DNA from: Alloprevotella sp. Lung230
GTDB lineage: Bacteria; Bacteroidota; Bacteroidia; Bacteroidales; Bacteroidaceae
NCBI RefSeq assembly: GCF_014385435.1
Contig: NZ_JACSUD010000001.1
Location: 372,001-436,000, forward strand
Length of the DNA stretch: 64,000 nucleotides
Reading direction: 5' to 3'
In this document: one piece after another, positions 1-8,974 of the stretch
Position numbering within the stretch: position 1 is the stretch's first letter
How the letters are laid out: every line of letters begins with the position of its first letter
Program-made: the position numbers and the translations under genes
Notes under the pieces: generated by a model
The model's database searches: none
Told to the model about the DNA's origin: nothing
What the model saw: only the letters and a program-made list of their open reading frames with translations

Positions 1-804
1 AATCTCATTTTCAAAGGTGTCGGACGGCATCCGAAGACAGGGAAAAAGAAGGGCGGGATCAAAGTCCACGCCAATATTCATGCCAACGAGTTTGTGCCCT
101 CCGATATCCGCTTCACCTCGGCGGAAAAGGGTGATTCCTTTATGCTCCGCCCCTCCAACTACCACTGCGGCGATATCTTGGCCTTTGACAGAGCTTATAT
201 CGACTACGCCAAGTTTGAAGAAATGACGGAAGCCGGCGTGAAGTATGTCACCAAGATGAAGAAGAATCTCCGGTACGAAACCCTTGAAGATGTGATGTAT
301 ATGACCTCGGAAGAGGTGATGGTATACCGCGTGCAGCAAGTGGTGTTCACCAAACGGAGCAAAGGAGGAGAGGAACTAAAACACCGGGCAAGAATCATCA
401 CCTACGCTGACCGTAAGAAGCACAAAACCAAACTGATCTCGCTGCTTACCAATGACATGGAAATGTCGATTCAGGACATCATCGAGATCTATCGCCAAAG
501 GTGGGAGATAGAACTACTTTTCAAGCAACTCAAACAGAATTTTCCCCTCAGATATTTCTATGGAGAGAGCGCCAATGCCATCAAAATTCAGATTTGGGTC
601 ACATTGATTGCCAATTTACTGCTCATGGTGCTGCAAAAGCGGATCAAACGCAATTGGAGTTTCTCTAATTTGGCCACGATGGTGCGCATCATGCTCATGT
701 ACTACATTAACTGCTATAGTTTCTTCGAGCATCCGGAAAAAGATTGGTCGAAGATTTTGGATACCCACGATAAGCCACCCGCCGAACCTTCACTCTTTGA
801 CTAA
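1..804 (+). CDS. IS4-family transposase, C-terminal part (cut by window edge)
   Basis: The reading frame is open from base 1 to the stop at 802-804 (267 codons), so the 5' part lies outside the window. The second catalytic Asp lies in FDRAY (near nt 187). The IS4-family YREK signature Y-x2-R-x3-E-x6-K is complete near nt 487-530, in IYRQRWEIELLFKQLK. The fragment therefore carries the C-terminal half of an RNase H-like DDE domain that cuts and joins transposon ends. The C-terminus looks intact. Whether the whole element is intact cannot be judged. The right terminal repeat was not located with confidence and probably lies within about 100 bases of the stop. Confidence 0.85.
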   Translation, partial: NLIFKGVGRHPKTGKKKGGIKVHANIHANEFVPSDIRFTSAEKGDSFMLRPSNYHCGDILAFDRAYIDYAKFEEMTEAGVKYVTKMKKNLRYETLEDVMYMTSEEVMVYRVQQVVFTKRSKGGEELKHRARIITYADRKKHKTKLISLLTNDMEMSIQDIIEIYRQRWEIELLFKQLKQNFPLRYFYGESANAIKIQIWVTLIANLLLMVLQKRIKRNWSFSNLATMVRIMLMYYINCYSFFEHPEKDWSKILDTHDKPPAEPSLFD

Positions 805-828
805 GGGGGCTTACTTTTCGAAAAAGGA

Positions 829-860
829 ATCCGCAATGCCTATGGATGGGCGTTGCGGAT
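829..860. terminator. hairpin downstream of IS4 transposase
   Basis: Twelve-base inverted repeat ATCCGCAATGCC (829-840) and GGCGTTGCGGAT (849-860), pairing fully with one G-T wobble over an 8-base loop. It lacks a strong U tract, so it may be a weak terminator or a hairpin protecting the IS from read-through. Confidence 0.4.
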
Positions 861-1000
861 AGGGAAAATGTGTCGTTTTGAAGTTTAGCGGACAGCAATA
901 ATATTAATTTAGAAGAGAATCAAGTTTGTGAAAATAGCCATATAATCCCCAAGAAGTTTTGCAACTCTTTGCTGGAATACTTTCTTTTTGGGGTGTAATA

Positions 1001-1038
1001 AAGGGTGTAAATCACATAACTTTCTGATTTACACCCTT
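1001..1038 (-). terminator. 14-bp inverted repeat downstream of tRNA-Ser
   Basis: AAGGGTGTAAATCA (1001-1014) and its exact reverse complement (1025-1038) lie immediately 3' of the minus-strand tRNA-Ser. The stem is perfect. A further GGGTGTAA copy sits at 991-998. The position suggests a tRNA terminator. Repeats at the 3' end of a tRNA can also be leftovers of element integration. Confidence 0.5.
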
Positions 1039-1042
1039 GTTT

Positions 1043-1130
<88 letters not shown>

Positions 1131-1199
1131 TGGGAGTGGAATTGGTAAAGATGAAATAGGATCCCTTTTGGAAAACCACGAAGGTATCTGATTCGGCTG

Positions 1200-1207
1200 C
1201 AAAAGTA
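1200..1207 (-). promoter_or_regulatory. probable -7 box for tRNA-Ser
   Basis: The minus strand reads TACTTTTG, a match to the Bacteroidetes -7 element TAnnTTTG, about 70 bases upstream of the tRNA. No good TTTG -33 box is seen. Confidence 0.4.
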
Positions 1208-1263
1208 CAATCAAAAAACGACGTGAGCAAGCCTTTTCTTCGCTTTTTTCGTCACCTGCCCGA

Positions 1264-1379
1264 TTTTGAAAGTACGACGACGGTACGGTACGACGACGGT
1301 ACGACGACGGTACGTACAGATTTTGAAAGTACGTACAAGTTTTGAAAGTATAGGTTTTGAAAGTGCAACAGATTTTGAA
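1264..1379. repeat. short repeat cluster 3' of pyrD
   Basis: Four copies of TTTTGAAAGT (1264, 1321, 1340, 1355) and a partial fifth (1373) flank a run of ACGACGACGGTAC units (1273-1316). The cluster lies between the pyrD stop and the tRNA-Ser promoter. No coding potential is seen. Function is unknown. Confidence 0.7.
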
Positions 1380-1413
1380 TATACACATTTCGGCAGAAGC
1401 AGAAGCCAACTCC

Positions 1414-2319
1414 TCAGACGACTCCGATGATGTCGTGCAGGTCGCGGATGCCGTGGCTGTCGCACCATTCGTTGATGCCGTCAATGACTTTAAGAGTGAC
1501 GGTGGGGTCGATGAAGTTGGCCGTACCGATTTGGACAGCGGTGGCGCCGCACATGAGAAACTCGATGGCGTCGTGGGCATTCATAATCCCTCCCAAACCG
1601 ATGACGGGGATGCGCACAGCTTTGGCCACTTGGTGCACCATGCGCAAAGCGACGGGCTTGACGCAAGGGCCGGAAAGTCCGCCCGTTCCGATGCTCAGCC
1701 GGGAGCATCGGCGCTCGATGTCGACGCTCATGCCCATGAGGGTGTTGATGAGCGAAACGCTGTCGGCGCCCTCAGCTTCGACAGCGCGAGCAATTTCGGC
1801 GATGTCGGTGACATTGGGGGAAAGTTTGACAATCAGGGTCTTCGGATAGGCCGCCCGCACGGCTCTGACGACGGAAGCAGCTCCGGCACACGTTACACCA
1901 AAGGCCATACCGCCGTCGTGTACGTTGGGACAGGAGATATTGAGTTCGATGGCGGGAATGCGGTCTAACGCTGCGACCTTTTCAGCGCACGCGGCATAGT
2001 CTTCGGGCGACGAGCCACTCACGTTTACGATGGCCGCGGCGTCAATGTCTTTGATTTGAGGATAGATGTGTTCGGCAAAATAGTCTACGCCTTTATTTTG
2101 CAGTCCCACGCAGTTGAGCATCCCACCGGTGGTTTCTGCCATGCGCGGATAGTCGTTGCCTTGTCGCGGCATAAGGGTTGTCCCTTTGACAACAAAGCCT
2201 CCGAGGCGGTTGAGGTCGATGAAGTCGGCAAACTCAAGGCCGTAGCCGAATGTTCCGGAGGCGGTGAGCACAGGATTTTTGAGTCGAAGCGCTCCAATCT
2301 GAACGGCAGTCTGTACCAT
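1414..2319 (-). CDS. pyrD: dihydroorotate dehydrogenase B, catalytic subunit PyrD
   Basis: The 301-residue FMN enzyme oxidises dihydroorotate to orotate in pyrimidine synthesis. The TIM barrel starts with the substrate loop [14 protein letters not shown] (residues 14-27). The catalytic-base Cys of class 1B enzymes is C130 in NISCPN, where class 2 enzymes have Ser. The FMN phosphate region GGI and GTANF lies near the C-terminus. The start at 2319 lies 4 bases after the pyrK stop, so the two are one operon encoding the NAD-dependent heterotetramer. Length is normal for the family. Confidence 0.95.
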   Translation of the reverse strand: MVQTAVQIGALRLKNPVLTASGTFGYGLEFADFIDLNRLGGFVVKGTTLMPRQGNDYPRMAETTGGMLNCVGLQNKGVDYFAEHIYPQIKDIDAAAIVNVSGSSPEDYAACAEKVAALDRIPAIELNISCPNVHDGGMAFGVTCAGAASVVRAVRAAYPKTLIVKLSPNVTDIAEIARAVEAEGADSVSLINTLMGMSVDIERRCSRLSIGTGGLSGPCVKPVALRMVHQVAKAVRIPVIGLGGIMNAHDAIEFLMCGATAVQIGTANFIDPTVTLKVIDGINEWCDSHGIRDLHDIIGVV

Positions 2320-2323
2320 TGTC

Positions 2324-3106
2324 TTATTCCCAGGTTAGTTCGTTAGTATTGAATACGGGGCCCTCGGTGCAGACACAGAGGTTGCCGCGCACGGTTTTCT
2401 CGACACAGCAAAGGCAGGCACCTACTCCACAGGCCATTAGGTTTTCGAGCGAAACGTGGCAAGGCAGTTCGTGCTGTCGGGCCAATCGGGCAACGGCGAC
2501 CATCATCGGTTTGGGGCCGCAGGCGGCCACGGCATCAAAGGTTTCGGTTTCCCAAAGGCTGTGGTGGGTCACAAAACCGCGTTCGCCCAGCGTTCCGTCT
2601 TCCGTGGTCACGCACACGGTGCCAAATTCAGCAAACCGCTCTCGTTCCAAAATGTCGCGGCTGCTGCGTCCGCCGAGCAAGAAGGTGGGGCGGTGGCCTG
2701 CAGCGTGCAACTGCCGACCGTAGAGGAGCATGGGAGCCGTGCCCACGCCGCCGCCCACGAGCAGTAGACGCTGCGATGCGGCAGTGGGAGCAGGGAGTGC
2801 AAAGCCGTTGCCAAGCGGATAGATGCAGTTGAGCCGGTCGCCCACTTGCAGCCGCGCCAGTGCGCGCGTACCCTCACCGACGAGATGGATGAGCAAATCG
2901 AACGTGTTGTGCACGGCATCGTGGTCGTTGATGGAAATGGGGCGACGCAGGAATGTGGTGGGCGAACCCTCGACGGCGATTTGTACGAATTGCCCTGGCA
3001 ACATGGGGGGAAGCGGTGCTTGCTCATCGGTGAGACGCAGGAGGAGATAGTCTTCGCGAAGCATCTCGCGACCGACCAGCCGCAGATCTTTGACGTATTT
3101 TTTCAT
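2324..3106 (-). CDS. pyrK: dihydroorotate dehydrogenase B, electron-transfer subunit PyrK
   Basis: The 260-residue protein binds FAD and a 2Fe-2S cluster and passes electrons from PyrD to NAD+. The flavin-binding RRPISIND (residues 55-62) is followed by the NAD-binding GGGVGTAPM. The C-terminal cluster motif is C-x4-C-x2-C in CGVGACLCC, with the last Cys before TEGPVF. It is the first gene of the pyrK-pyrD pair. The start at 3106 gives the usual N-terminal beta-barrel domain, [13 protein letters not shown]. Confidence 0.94.
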   Translation of the reverse strand: MKKYVKDLRLVGREMLREDYLLLRLTDEQAPLPPMLPGQFVQIAVEGSPTTFLRRPISINDHDAVHNTFDLLIHLVGEGTRALARLQVGDRLNCIYPLGNGFALPAPTAASQRLLLVGGGVGTAPMLLYGRQLHAAGHRPTFLLGGRSSRDILERERFAEFGTVCVTTEDGTLGERGFVTHHSLWETETFDAVAACGPKPMMVAVARLARQHELPCHVSLENLMACGVGACLCCVEKTVRGNLCVCTEGPVFNTNELTWE

Positions 3107-3223
3107 AAGGGAAACAGATGGCCTGAACGGCTGTTTACGGAAAGAAGAGCGCTTGCGCGCTTAATTTTGGCGCGAAAATACGAAAAAAACGGCTGTTTCT
3201 CCTCTCTTTTCCTGGGTAATTCC

Positions 3224-3231
3224 TATCTTTG
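3224..3231 (+). promoter_or_regulatory. -7 box TATCTTTG upstream of cutC
   Basis: Match to Bacteroidetes TAnnTTTG. Used as a promoter it would give a leader of about 215 nt that includes the 21-bp repeat locus. The -33 box is not clear. Confidence 0.45.
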
Positions 3232-3285
3232 CTCAGAAAATTGTTCGTTTCTAAACGGAAAAACTTCCTTAAGTGAGACGCAATC

Positions 3286-3330
3286 TATAAACCAAACTTT
3301 GAATTACATAAACCAAACCTTGGTTTATAG
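3286..3330 (-). repeat. 21-bp unit repeat locus A
   Basis: AT-rich repeat made of AAACCAAAC/GGTTTATAG pieces. Bases 3299-3319, read on the minus strand, are identical over 21 bases to 30245-30265. The flanks of that unit also match locus B near 30.2 kb. Confidence 0.8.
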
Positions 3331-3446
3331 ATTTCCTTTGAGAAAACCAACTTTTTCACTCAGCCCGACAAGAATTGCCCTAAGGACAGTGTTGTGGCGA
3401 GAAGGAACACCGACTTAAGAAACATAAAAACAGCAATAATAACAGT

Positions 3447-4193
3447 ATGGCCTTATTAGAAGTATGCTGCGGCACGTTGGAAAGTGCCCAAAATGCGCTG
3501 GCAGGCGGTGCCGGTCGTATCGAACTTTGTGCTGCACTCGACGAAGGAGGGCTCACCCCGAGCTACGGCTTGATGCACGCCGTTGCGCATCTGAAAGGCA
3601 TCGGCAAGCACGTCCTCATCCGCCCCCGGGGAGGGGATTTCCTCTATTCGGAAGCGGAAGTGAACCTGATGCTCGAGGACATCGCTTTGGTGCGTCGTTT
3701 AGGACTGGACGGCGTTGTTGTGGGGGCTTTGCTTCCGGATGGAGACATCGATGTGCCGACGATGCGACGTCTGATGGCGGCAGCGGGAGATTTGTCGGTG
3801 ACTTTCCACCGCGCTTTCGATCTGTGTCGCGACAAGGGTGCAGCGCTCGAAAGGTTGGTTGAGTTGGGCGTGAATCGCGTGCTCACCTCTGGAGGCGCTC
3901 CCACGGCCTGGGCAGGACGAGACACCCTGCGCCATCTTGTGGAGCAAGCAGCAGGCCGCATCGGCATTCTTCCCGGCGCGGGCGTCACCCCCGAAAATGC
4001 AGCGGACATCTTGCGCGCTACCGGGGCTTGCGAAATCCACGCTTCCTTGCGCGTTCCGCTGCGCAGCAAGATGCGGTATCAGCAGCAGGGCGTCACCATG
4101 GGCGCTGCCGATCGCGATGAATTTGAACGAAAAGAGACCTCGACAGAAAAAGTTGAAGCCCTTTTGAAAGAAATTTCCTCAATCGCTTGGTAG
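3447..4193 (+). CDS. cutC: CutC family protein
   Basis: The 248-residue TIM-barrel protein carries the family opening LLEVCCGTLESAQNALAGGAGRIELC (its first 20 or so residues), IRPRGGDF, and the C-terminal HASLR motif. CutC was linked to copper tolerance in E. coli, but its chemical role is unsettled. It is monocistronic: it is followed directly by a tRNA with its own promoter. The start ATG 3447 gives the conserved N-terminus. Confidence 0.92.
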   Translation: MALLEVCCGTLESAQNALAGGAGRIELCAALDEGGLTPSYGLMHAVAHLKGIGKHVLIRPRGGDFLYSEAEVNLMLEDIALVRRLGLDGVVVGALLPDGDIDVPTMRRLMAAAGDLSVTFHRAFDLCRDKGAALERLVELGVNRVLTSGGAPTAWAGRDTLRHLVEQAAGRIGILPGAGVTPENAADILRATGACEIHASLRVPLRSKMRYQQQGVTMGAADRDEFERKETSTEKVEALLKEISSIAW

Positions 4194-4209
4194 TTTCAAA
4201 AAAAGGCCG

Positions 4210-4217
4210 TACTTTTG
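4210..4217 (+). promoter_or_regulatory. -7 box of tRNA-Val
   Basis: TACTTTTG matches TAnnTTTG and lies 38 bases before the tRNA. It starts only 17 bases after the cutC stop. Confidence 0.5.
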
Positions 4218-4254
4218 CATCGCATTTGAGAGGAACACATCTCGCAAGCAAAAC

Positions 4255-4329
4255 GGGCGCTTAGCTCAGCTGGTTCAGAGCGTCTGCCTTACAAGCAGAG
4301 GGTCGGGGGTTCGAATCCCTCAGCGCCCA
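4255..4329 (+). tRNA. tRNA-Val (TAC anticodon)
   Basis: The 75-nt cloverleaf has acceptor stem GGGCGCT/AGCGCCC and discriminator A. The anticodon loop CTTACAA gives TAC, which reads GUA and GUG by wobble. The T loop is TTCGAAT. A strong terminator follows. Confidence 0.95.
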
Positions 4330-4335
4330 CAAAAT

Positions 4336-4377
4336 AGCATCATTTCAAGAGATTGAAATGATGCTTTTTTCTTTTTG
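4336..4377 (+). terminator. rho-independent terminator of tRNA-Val
   Basis: Perfect 12-bp stem AGCATCATTTCA (4336-4347) / TGAAATGATGCT (4354-4365), 6-base loop, then a T-rich tail. Read on the minus strand it may also serve the GNAT gene. Confidence 0.9.
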
Positions 4378-4440
4378 CATTTTTGTTTTCTCTTTCCCAT
4401 CGACCTCTGCCTGCCAGGGCGCTCTGTTCAGATGGTTTTC

Positions 4441-4968
4441 TCACCCCAACACCTTCTCGTAGGCCATACGCTGCCCTTGCGGATAAGAGATTTCTCCGCA
4501 ATAGACAAACCCTTGTTTTTCAAAGAGTCGCTGCATGCGCTCATTGTCGTAGTTGGTGTCCGCCTTAAAACTGCACACGCCTTTGGAGCGGCTCAGCGCT
4601 TCCACCTCCTGCACAAAGCGCATCCCGATGTGACGACCTCGTTCGCTTCCGACCACGGCAAGACGATGGAGCACCACGTAGGGCTGCTCCGTCAGCCAGT
4701 GGCCTTGCAGCGCCGCGTAGGCTGGTTCGCCATCAAACATCACTGCGCCATAAGCCACAAGGCGTCCCTCTCGAAACAATCCATAGGCACAGCCACCTCT
4801 GATGTCCGCCTCGATGTGCTCACTCGTGGGATAAGCCTCGCTCCATTGGCGCTTCCTCTCCCGAAGCATCTGCTGCTTGGCCTCCTCGATGATTTTCACC
4901 GCCTCATCAAGATGCGCGAGGGTCAATTTGCTAAAAATGTATTCTACAGTTGTAGTCATAGCGGACAC
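4441..4968 (-). CDS. GNAT-family N-acetyltransferase
   Basis: The 175-residue protein has an N-terminal helical strand pair (YIFSKLTLAHLDEAVKIIEEAKQQML), a central strand YVVLHRLAVV, then the acetyl-CoA pyrophosphate loop GSERGRHIG, a variant of R/Q-x2-G-x-G/A. The C-terminal strand is QRLFEKQGFVYCGEI. The substrate (a small amine or a protein N-terminus) cannot be told. It lies 41 bases after the murF stop on the same strand, so co-transcription with murF is likely. Confidence 0.85.
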   Translation of the reverse strand: MSAMTTTVEYIFSKLTLAHLDEAVKIIEEAKQQMLRERKRQWSEAYPTSEHIEADIRGGCAYGLFREGRLVAYGAVMFDGEPAYAALQGHWLTEQPYVVLHRLAVVGSERGRHIGMRFVQEVEALSRSKGVCSFKADTNYDNERMQRLFEKQGFVYCGEISYPQGQRMAYEKVLG

Positions 4969-5009
4969 TAAGAAATAGCATAAACAGGTGTTCAGCGACA
5001 GGGGTAGCC

Positions 5010-6347
5010 TTACAATTTATCCGGCAACTGGAACAAGCGCGTGCCGTTCGAGCCTTTAATGAGGATAAGACAATCCGTGAGGGGATGGGCTTGCAGTTCG
5101 GCTTCGACGGCCTCCACATTGTCGAAGTGCACGAAGCGCGTTGTGCAGGCTTGTGGAAATGCCTTGGGGTGGGCAGCGAAGAATGGACCCACGAGCCACA
5201 CCCTTTCGCAACCGGCAGTAGCAGCGAGTTGCGCCACCTCTTCGTGTGCCGCTTCGGAAGCCGCCCCCAGTTCGCGCATATCACCGAGAATCATCATCTT
5301 GTGGGGGTCGGAGATGTGGCGGAAGTTTTCAATCGCGGCATGCATGGAGGAGAGATTGGCATTGTAGGCATCCACCACCAGGCGGTTGCGAGCCGTCTTG
5401 CGGAATTCCGATCGGCTGTTGCTCGGACGATAGTGACGCAGGGCATGGTCTATCTGCTCGGCCGGCACGTCAAAGCGCAGACCGATGGCGATGGCTGCCA
5501 AGGCGTTCTTCAAGTTATAGGCCCCAATCAGTTGTGTCTCCACCTCGTGCAATGCTCCGGTGGCTTGCTGCCAACGCAAAGTGAGGAAAGGCGCACAATC
5601 CACCACCTCACCGCGCACATCCCCCTCGCCCGCCATTTCGGAGTAGGTGCAACCGGCCAAATCGCGGCCCAGCGGGGCAAGATAGGGGTTGTCGAGGTCG
5701 AGCAGGATGAAAGGCTGTTCAGCACCCGCCGCCTCACGACGCCGACGGATGTGCGCATAGAGTTCGGTTTTCGTGCGCACCACCCCTTCAAACGAACCGA
5801 AGCCTTCCAAGTGGGCTTTGCCGACATTGGTGATCAGCCCACAATCGGGGTAGACGATGTCGCTCAGCATCGCAATCTCTCCGGGATGGTTGGCGCCCGT
5901 TTCCACCACCGCGATGTCGTGGGCCGCCGTGAGGCGCAGCAGGGTGAGCGGCACACCGATGTGGTTGTTCAGGTTGCCTTGGGTGTAAAGCACATTGTAC
6001 TTTTCGGCCAACACCGCCGCCGCCAGCTCCTTGGTCGTCGTCTTGCCGTTGGTTCCCGTGATTTGCACGATGGGCGTACCGAGTTGTCGGCGATGATGGT
6101 GGGCCAATTGTTGGAGCGTGGTGAGCACATCCTCCACCCACAGGCATCGCGTATCGGCAGCCGCCACCTCGGCATCGTCCACCACGGCATAAGCGCAACC
6201 GGCCGCCAAAGCCTGAGCGGCAAATTGATTACCGTCGAACGTAGCCCCTTTGAGGGCAAAGAAAATGCTGCCTTCGGGGCAGTGTCGGGTATCGGTGGTC
6301 ACCACAGCGTGGCGTTTGAAGATTTCGTAGAGTTCTTGAAGTTCCAT
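5010..6347 (-). CDS. murF: UDP-N-acetylmuramoyl-tripeptide--D-alanyl-D-alanine ligase MurF
   Basis: The cytoplasmic ATP-dependent ligase adds D-Ala-D-Ala to UDP-MurNAc-tripeptide, the last soluble step of peptidoglycan precursor synthesis. At 445 residues the length is normal. The P-loop GTNGKT is at residues 98-103 after the substrate domain. NLNNHIGVPLTLL and the central ETGANHPGEI motif follow, and DAYNANLSSM marks the C-terminal domain. I chose ATG 6347 (MELQELYEIF). A longer in-frame start at 6440 would run through the divergent folP promoter region and adds a non-conserved tail. Confidence 0.95.
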   Translation of the reverse strand: MELQELYEIFKRHAVVTTDTRHCPEGSIFFALKGATFDGNQFAAQALAAGCAYAVVDDAEVAAADTRCLWVEDVLTTLQQLAHHHRRQLGTPIVQITGTNGKTTTKELAAAVLAEKYNVLYTQGNLNNHIGVPLTLLRLTAAHDIAVVETGANHPGEIAMLSDIVYPDCGLITNVGKAHLEGFGSFEGVVRTKTELYAHIRRRREAAGAEQPFILLDLDNPYLAPLGRDLAGCTYSEMAGEGDVRGEVVDCAPFLTLRWQQATGALHEVETQLIGAYNLKNALAAIAIGLRFDVPAEQIDHALRHYRPSNSRSEFRKTARNRLVVDAYNANLSSMHAAIENFRHISDPHKMMILGDMRELGAASEAAHEEVAQLAATAGCERVWLVGPFFAAHPKAFPQACTTRFVHFDNVEAVEAELQAHPLTDCLILIKGSNGTRLFQLPDKL

Positions 6348-6421
6348 AAATAAATGGGGTGTTATTTTCCTTGCAAAATTAGCGTTTACTTCCCAAAAAG
6401 CGAAAAAAGCCGGACATTTAT

Positions 6422-6456
6422 TTTGTATTTCTGCCTGCAAAAACTACCTTTGCAGG
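6422..6456 (+). promoter_or_regulatory. folP-cdaA promoter with overlapping palindrome
   Basis: TTTG (6422-6425), 19-base spacer and TACCTTTG (6445-6452) form a full Bacteroidetes promoter. An 8-bp inverted repeat CCTGCAAA (6434-6441) / TTTGCAGG (6449-6456) overlaps the -7 box, a possible operator. Confidence 0.6.
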
Positions 6457-6470
6457 AAATACGCAATACA

Positions 6471-7331
6471 ATGCCACAATCTCCAGCTCCCTTCACCCTC
6501 AATTTAGGCGGACGCCTCTTCACGCTCGACCGCCCGGTGGTGATGGGTATCCTCAACGTCACCCCCGATTCCTTCTACGAGGGTTCGCGCACGCCCTCTT
6601 CTCAACCCGAGGCCATCCGTCGCCGTGTCCGCCAGATTGTGGACGAAGGCGGGCAAATGATAGACATCGGAGCCTACTCCACCCGACCGGGAGCGAGCGA
6701 AGTGTCGCCCCTCGAAGAAATGGAGCGTCTGGAAAGCGCCTTACAGGTGGTGCACGAAGAGGCTCCGGAAGCCATCATCTCCATCGACACCTTTCGGGCC
6801 GATGTGGCTCAAAGTTGCGTGGAGCAACTGGGGGCGCACCTTATCAACGACATTTCGGGCGGCGACCTCGACAAGGGGATGTTCCGCACGGTGGCGCGCC
6901 TCGGTGTACCCTACGTCTTGATGCACATGCAGGGCACTCCAGGCACGATGCAGGTGGCACCCCACTACGACAATGTGGTGGCCGAAGTGCTGGAACATTT
7001 GGCGCGCCGCGTCCAAAAATTGCGCGACTGCGGCGGCAAAGACATCATCATCGACCCCGGATTTGGGTTTGGCAAAACGCTGGAACACAACTATCGTCTC
7101 ATGGAGCGCCTCGAAGACTTCCACGAATTGGAACTGCCGCTGCTGGTGGGCATCAGCCGGAAGTCGATGATCTATCGTCTGCTCGACACCTCCCCCCAAG
7201 AGGCGCTCAACGGCACCACCGTGCTCAACACCATCGCCCTGCTCCGTGGTGCACACATCCTCCGTGTTCACGATGTGAAATCCGCGGTGGAGGCGTGCCG
7301 CATTGTCGAAAAGATGCGGGAGGAGAATTGA
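6471..7331 (+). CDS. folP: dihydropteroate synthase FolP
   Basis: The 286-residue TIM-barrel enzyme joins p-aminobenzoate to hydroxymethyl-dihydropterin diphosphate; it is the sulfonamide target. Visible motifs are MGILNVTPDSFYEG with the first signature, DIGAYSTRPGA, SIDTFRADVA, INDISGG, IIIDPGFGFGKT and VGISRKSMI. ATG 6471 is chosen because an upstream in-frame ATG (6354) lies ahead of the promoter at 6422-6452. cdaA begins 53 bases downstream, an arrangement common in Bacteroidetes. Confidence 0.95.
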   Translation: MPQSPAPFTLNLGGRLFTLDRPVVMGILNVTPDSFYEGSRTPSSQPEAIRRRVRQIVDEGGQMIDIGAYSTRPGASEVSPLEEMERLESALQVVHEEAPEAIISIDTFRADVAQSCVEQLGAHLINDISGGDLDKGMFRTVARLGVPYVLMHMQGTPGTMQVAPHYDNVVAEVLEHLARRVQKLRDCGGKDIIIDPGFGFGKTLEHNYRLMERLEDFHELELPLLVGISRKSMIYRLLDTSPQEALNGTTVLNTIALLRGAHILRVHDVKSAVEACRIVEKMREEN

Positions 7332-7384
7332 CCTTTTGCCCCCCTGAATTGCACAAGTCTAAAAGACCTACTTACCTATGATTT

Positions 7385-8155
7385 ATGATTGAAGTTGGCA
7401 TCAAGGATATTATCGACATCGTCTTGGTGGCGTTGCTCCTTTTCTACATCTACAAACTCATGCGCGAGTCCAGTTCGGCCAACATCTTCGGCGGTGTACT
7501 GATTTTCGTGCTGGTTTGGATTTTTGTGTCGAAGGTGTTTGAGATGCGCTTGCTCGGCGGCATCTTCGACACCCTCATCAACGTCGGTTCGCTGGCACTC
7601 ATCATCCTGTTTCAAGAGGAGATCCGACAATTCTTTTCCTCCATCGGCACGCAGCGCGCCTCGCGAGTGTTCCATTGGCTGCACCGCCATCGCGAGGGCA
7701 ACATCCACCGCGAGGACATCATGCCCATCGTCATGGCCTGTATGAGCATGGGCAAACAGAAAATCGGGGCCCTCATTGTCGTGGAGCGCGACATGAACCT
7801 CAACGACATCTCCAAGACCGGTGAAATCATCGATGCCACCATCTCCCAGCGCCTCATCGAAAACATCTTTTTCAAGAACTCTCCCCTCCACGATGGTGCC
7901 ATGGTGGTGAGCAAAAAGCGCATCAAAGCCGCGGGGTGCATCCTCCCCGTCTCTCACGACAACGCTATCCCGAAATCCCTCGGTCTGCGCCACCGTGCGG
8001 CCTTGGGCATTTCTCAAAAATGCGACTGTATGGCCATCATCGTGAGCGAAGAAACGGGCGGCATCTCCATTGCTCAAAATGGGCAATTTGCCCTCAAACT
8101 TTCGGCCGAGCAACTGGAAAGCCGGCTCACGGCCCTCATGGAGCGAATGGATTAG
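7385..8155 (+). CDS. cdaA: diadenylate cyclase CdaA (c-di-AMP synthase)
   Basis: The 256-residue membrane enzyme condenses two ATP into c-di-AMP, a signal for turgor, potassium transport and cell-wall balance. Three N-terminal membrane helices (about residues 8-24, 34-50 and 62-76) precede the DisA_N domain. The catalytic DGA is at 170-172 and RHR at 202-204. It is encoded after folP. No CdaR regulator gene, the usual Firmicutes partner, is present. A second ATG 4 bases upstream of a stop-rich frame is not credible. Confidence 0.93.
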   Translation: MIEVGIKDIIDIVLVALLLFYIYKLMRESSSANIFGGVLIFVLVWIFVSKVFEMRLLGGIFDTLINVGSLALIILFQEEIRQFFSSIGTQRASRVFHWLHRHREGNIHREDIMPIVMACMSMGKQKIGALIVVERDMNLNDISKTGEIIDATISQRLIENIFFKNSPLHDGAMVVSKKRIKAAGCILPVSHDNAIPKSLGLRHRAALGISQKCDCMAIIVSEETGGISIAQNGQFALKLSAEQLESRLTALMERMD

Positions 8156-8183
8156 CGTCAAAAGGCATTCTACAACCCATTTT

Positions 8184-8215
8184 TTTGCCCATTTGCCAAG
8201 AATTATGTATTTTTG
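8184..8215 (+). promoter_or_regulatory. psd promoter
   Basis: TTTG (8184-8187), 20-base spacer, TATTTTTG (8208-8215). The box overlaps an alternative psd start at 8213, so translation must begin downstream. Confidence 0.65.
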
Positions 8216-8236
8216 CAGTCATATTGTAATCAGTTT

Positions 8237-8941
8237 ATGACAAAACTCAATAACGTAAAACCACATCGTTTGCACAACGAAGGCACGCCCACACTCATCG
8301 TGGGGGGCGTTGTTTTGTTGGCCTATATCGTGTTGGGCTATTGGCTGTTGGCCGATTTCTGCCTCCCTCTCTACGTCGGCGTACTGACTGTTCTGCTGAT
8401 CGTCTATGGCATCATTGTCAACTTCTTCCGCTGCCCCATCCGCATCTTCTCCGGAGAGACGGAAAACGTGGTCGTCGCTCCCGCTGATGGGCGCGTTGTG
8501 GTCATCGAAGAGGTCGAAGAAAATGAATATTTCCACGACCGCCGCTTGATGATTTCGGTGTTCATGTCCGTCACCAACGTCCACGCCAACTGGTTTCCGG
8601 TGGAAGGACAAGTCAAACTCGTGCGCCATCACAACGGCAACTTCCACAAGGCTTGGCTGCCCAAGGCAAGCGTTGAGAATGAGCGCAGCACCGTGGTGAT
8701 AGAGACTCCTTCCGGCCACGATGTACTGGTGCGCCAGGTGGCGGGCGCTGTGGCGCGCCGCATCGTCACCTACGCCGTAGAAGACCAACCTTGCTGCATC
8801 GACAATCACTTGGGCTTCATCAAGTTTGGTTCACGCGTAGACGTCTATCTCCCCATCGACAGCGAGGTGCACGTTGAGCTGGGACAAGCCTCCACCGGCA
8901 ACGAGACCGTCTTGGCCCACCTCAAGCCCAAGCACCCCTAA
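8237..8941 (+). CDS. psd: phosphatidylserine decarboxylase, small (PSD-A) type
   Basis: The 234-residue inner-membrane proenzyme makes phosphatidylethanolamine from phosphatidylserine. An N-terminal hydrophobic hairpin covers about residues 20-60. The self-cleavage site is FGS at 197-199, where Ser199 should become the pyruvoyl group of the alpha chain. The pattern FGS replaces the LGST/LGSS of long PSDs, as usual in this short subfamily. Start 8237 is chosen because 8213 lies inside the -7 box. pssA, the preceding pathway step, is the next gene. Confidence 0.92.
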   Translation: MTKLNNVKPHRLHNEGTPTLIVGGVVLLAYIVLGYWLLADFCLPLYVGVLTVLLIVYGIIVNFFRCPIRIFSGETENVVVAPADGRVVVIEEVEENEYFHDRRLMISVFMSVTNVHANWFPVEGQVKLVRHHNGNFHKAWLPKASVENERSTVVIETPSGHDVLVRQVAGAVARRIVTYAVEDQPCCIDNHLGFIKFGSRVDVYLPIDSEVHVELGQASTGNETVLAHLKPKHP

Positions 8942-8974
8942 TTGTAGACTTCACGCCACGTAGTCTCTTCCCTT

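Larger units (their letters stand above)
3107..3446. other. divergent intergenic region pyrK/cutC
   Basis: This 340-base gap between divergent genes holds a cutC-directed -7 box and a 45-base repeat locus (3286-3330). No ORF with coding character is seen. Confidence 0.6.

Noticed and set aside
5085-6353. 422-codon frame opposite murF
   Set aside because: Shadow of a well-supported gene; no domain and no promoter.
6354-6470. Upstream in-frame start for folP
   Set aside because: It lies ahead of the promoter and adds a non-conserved tail.
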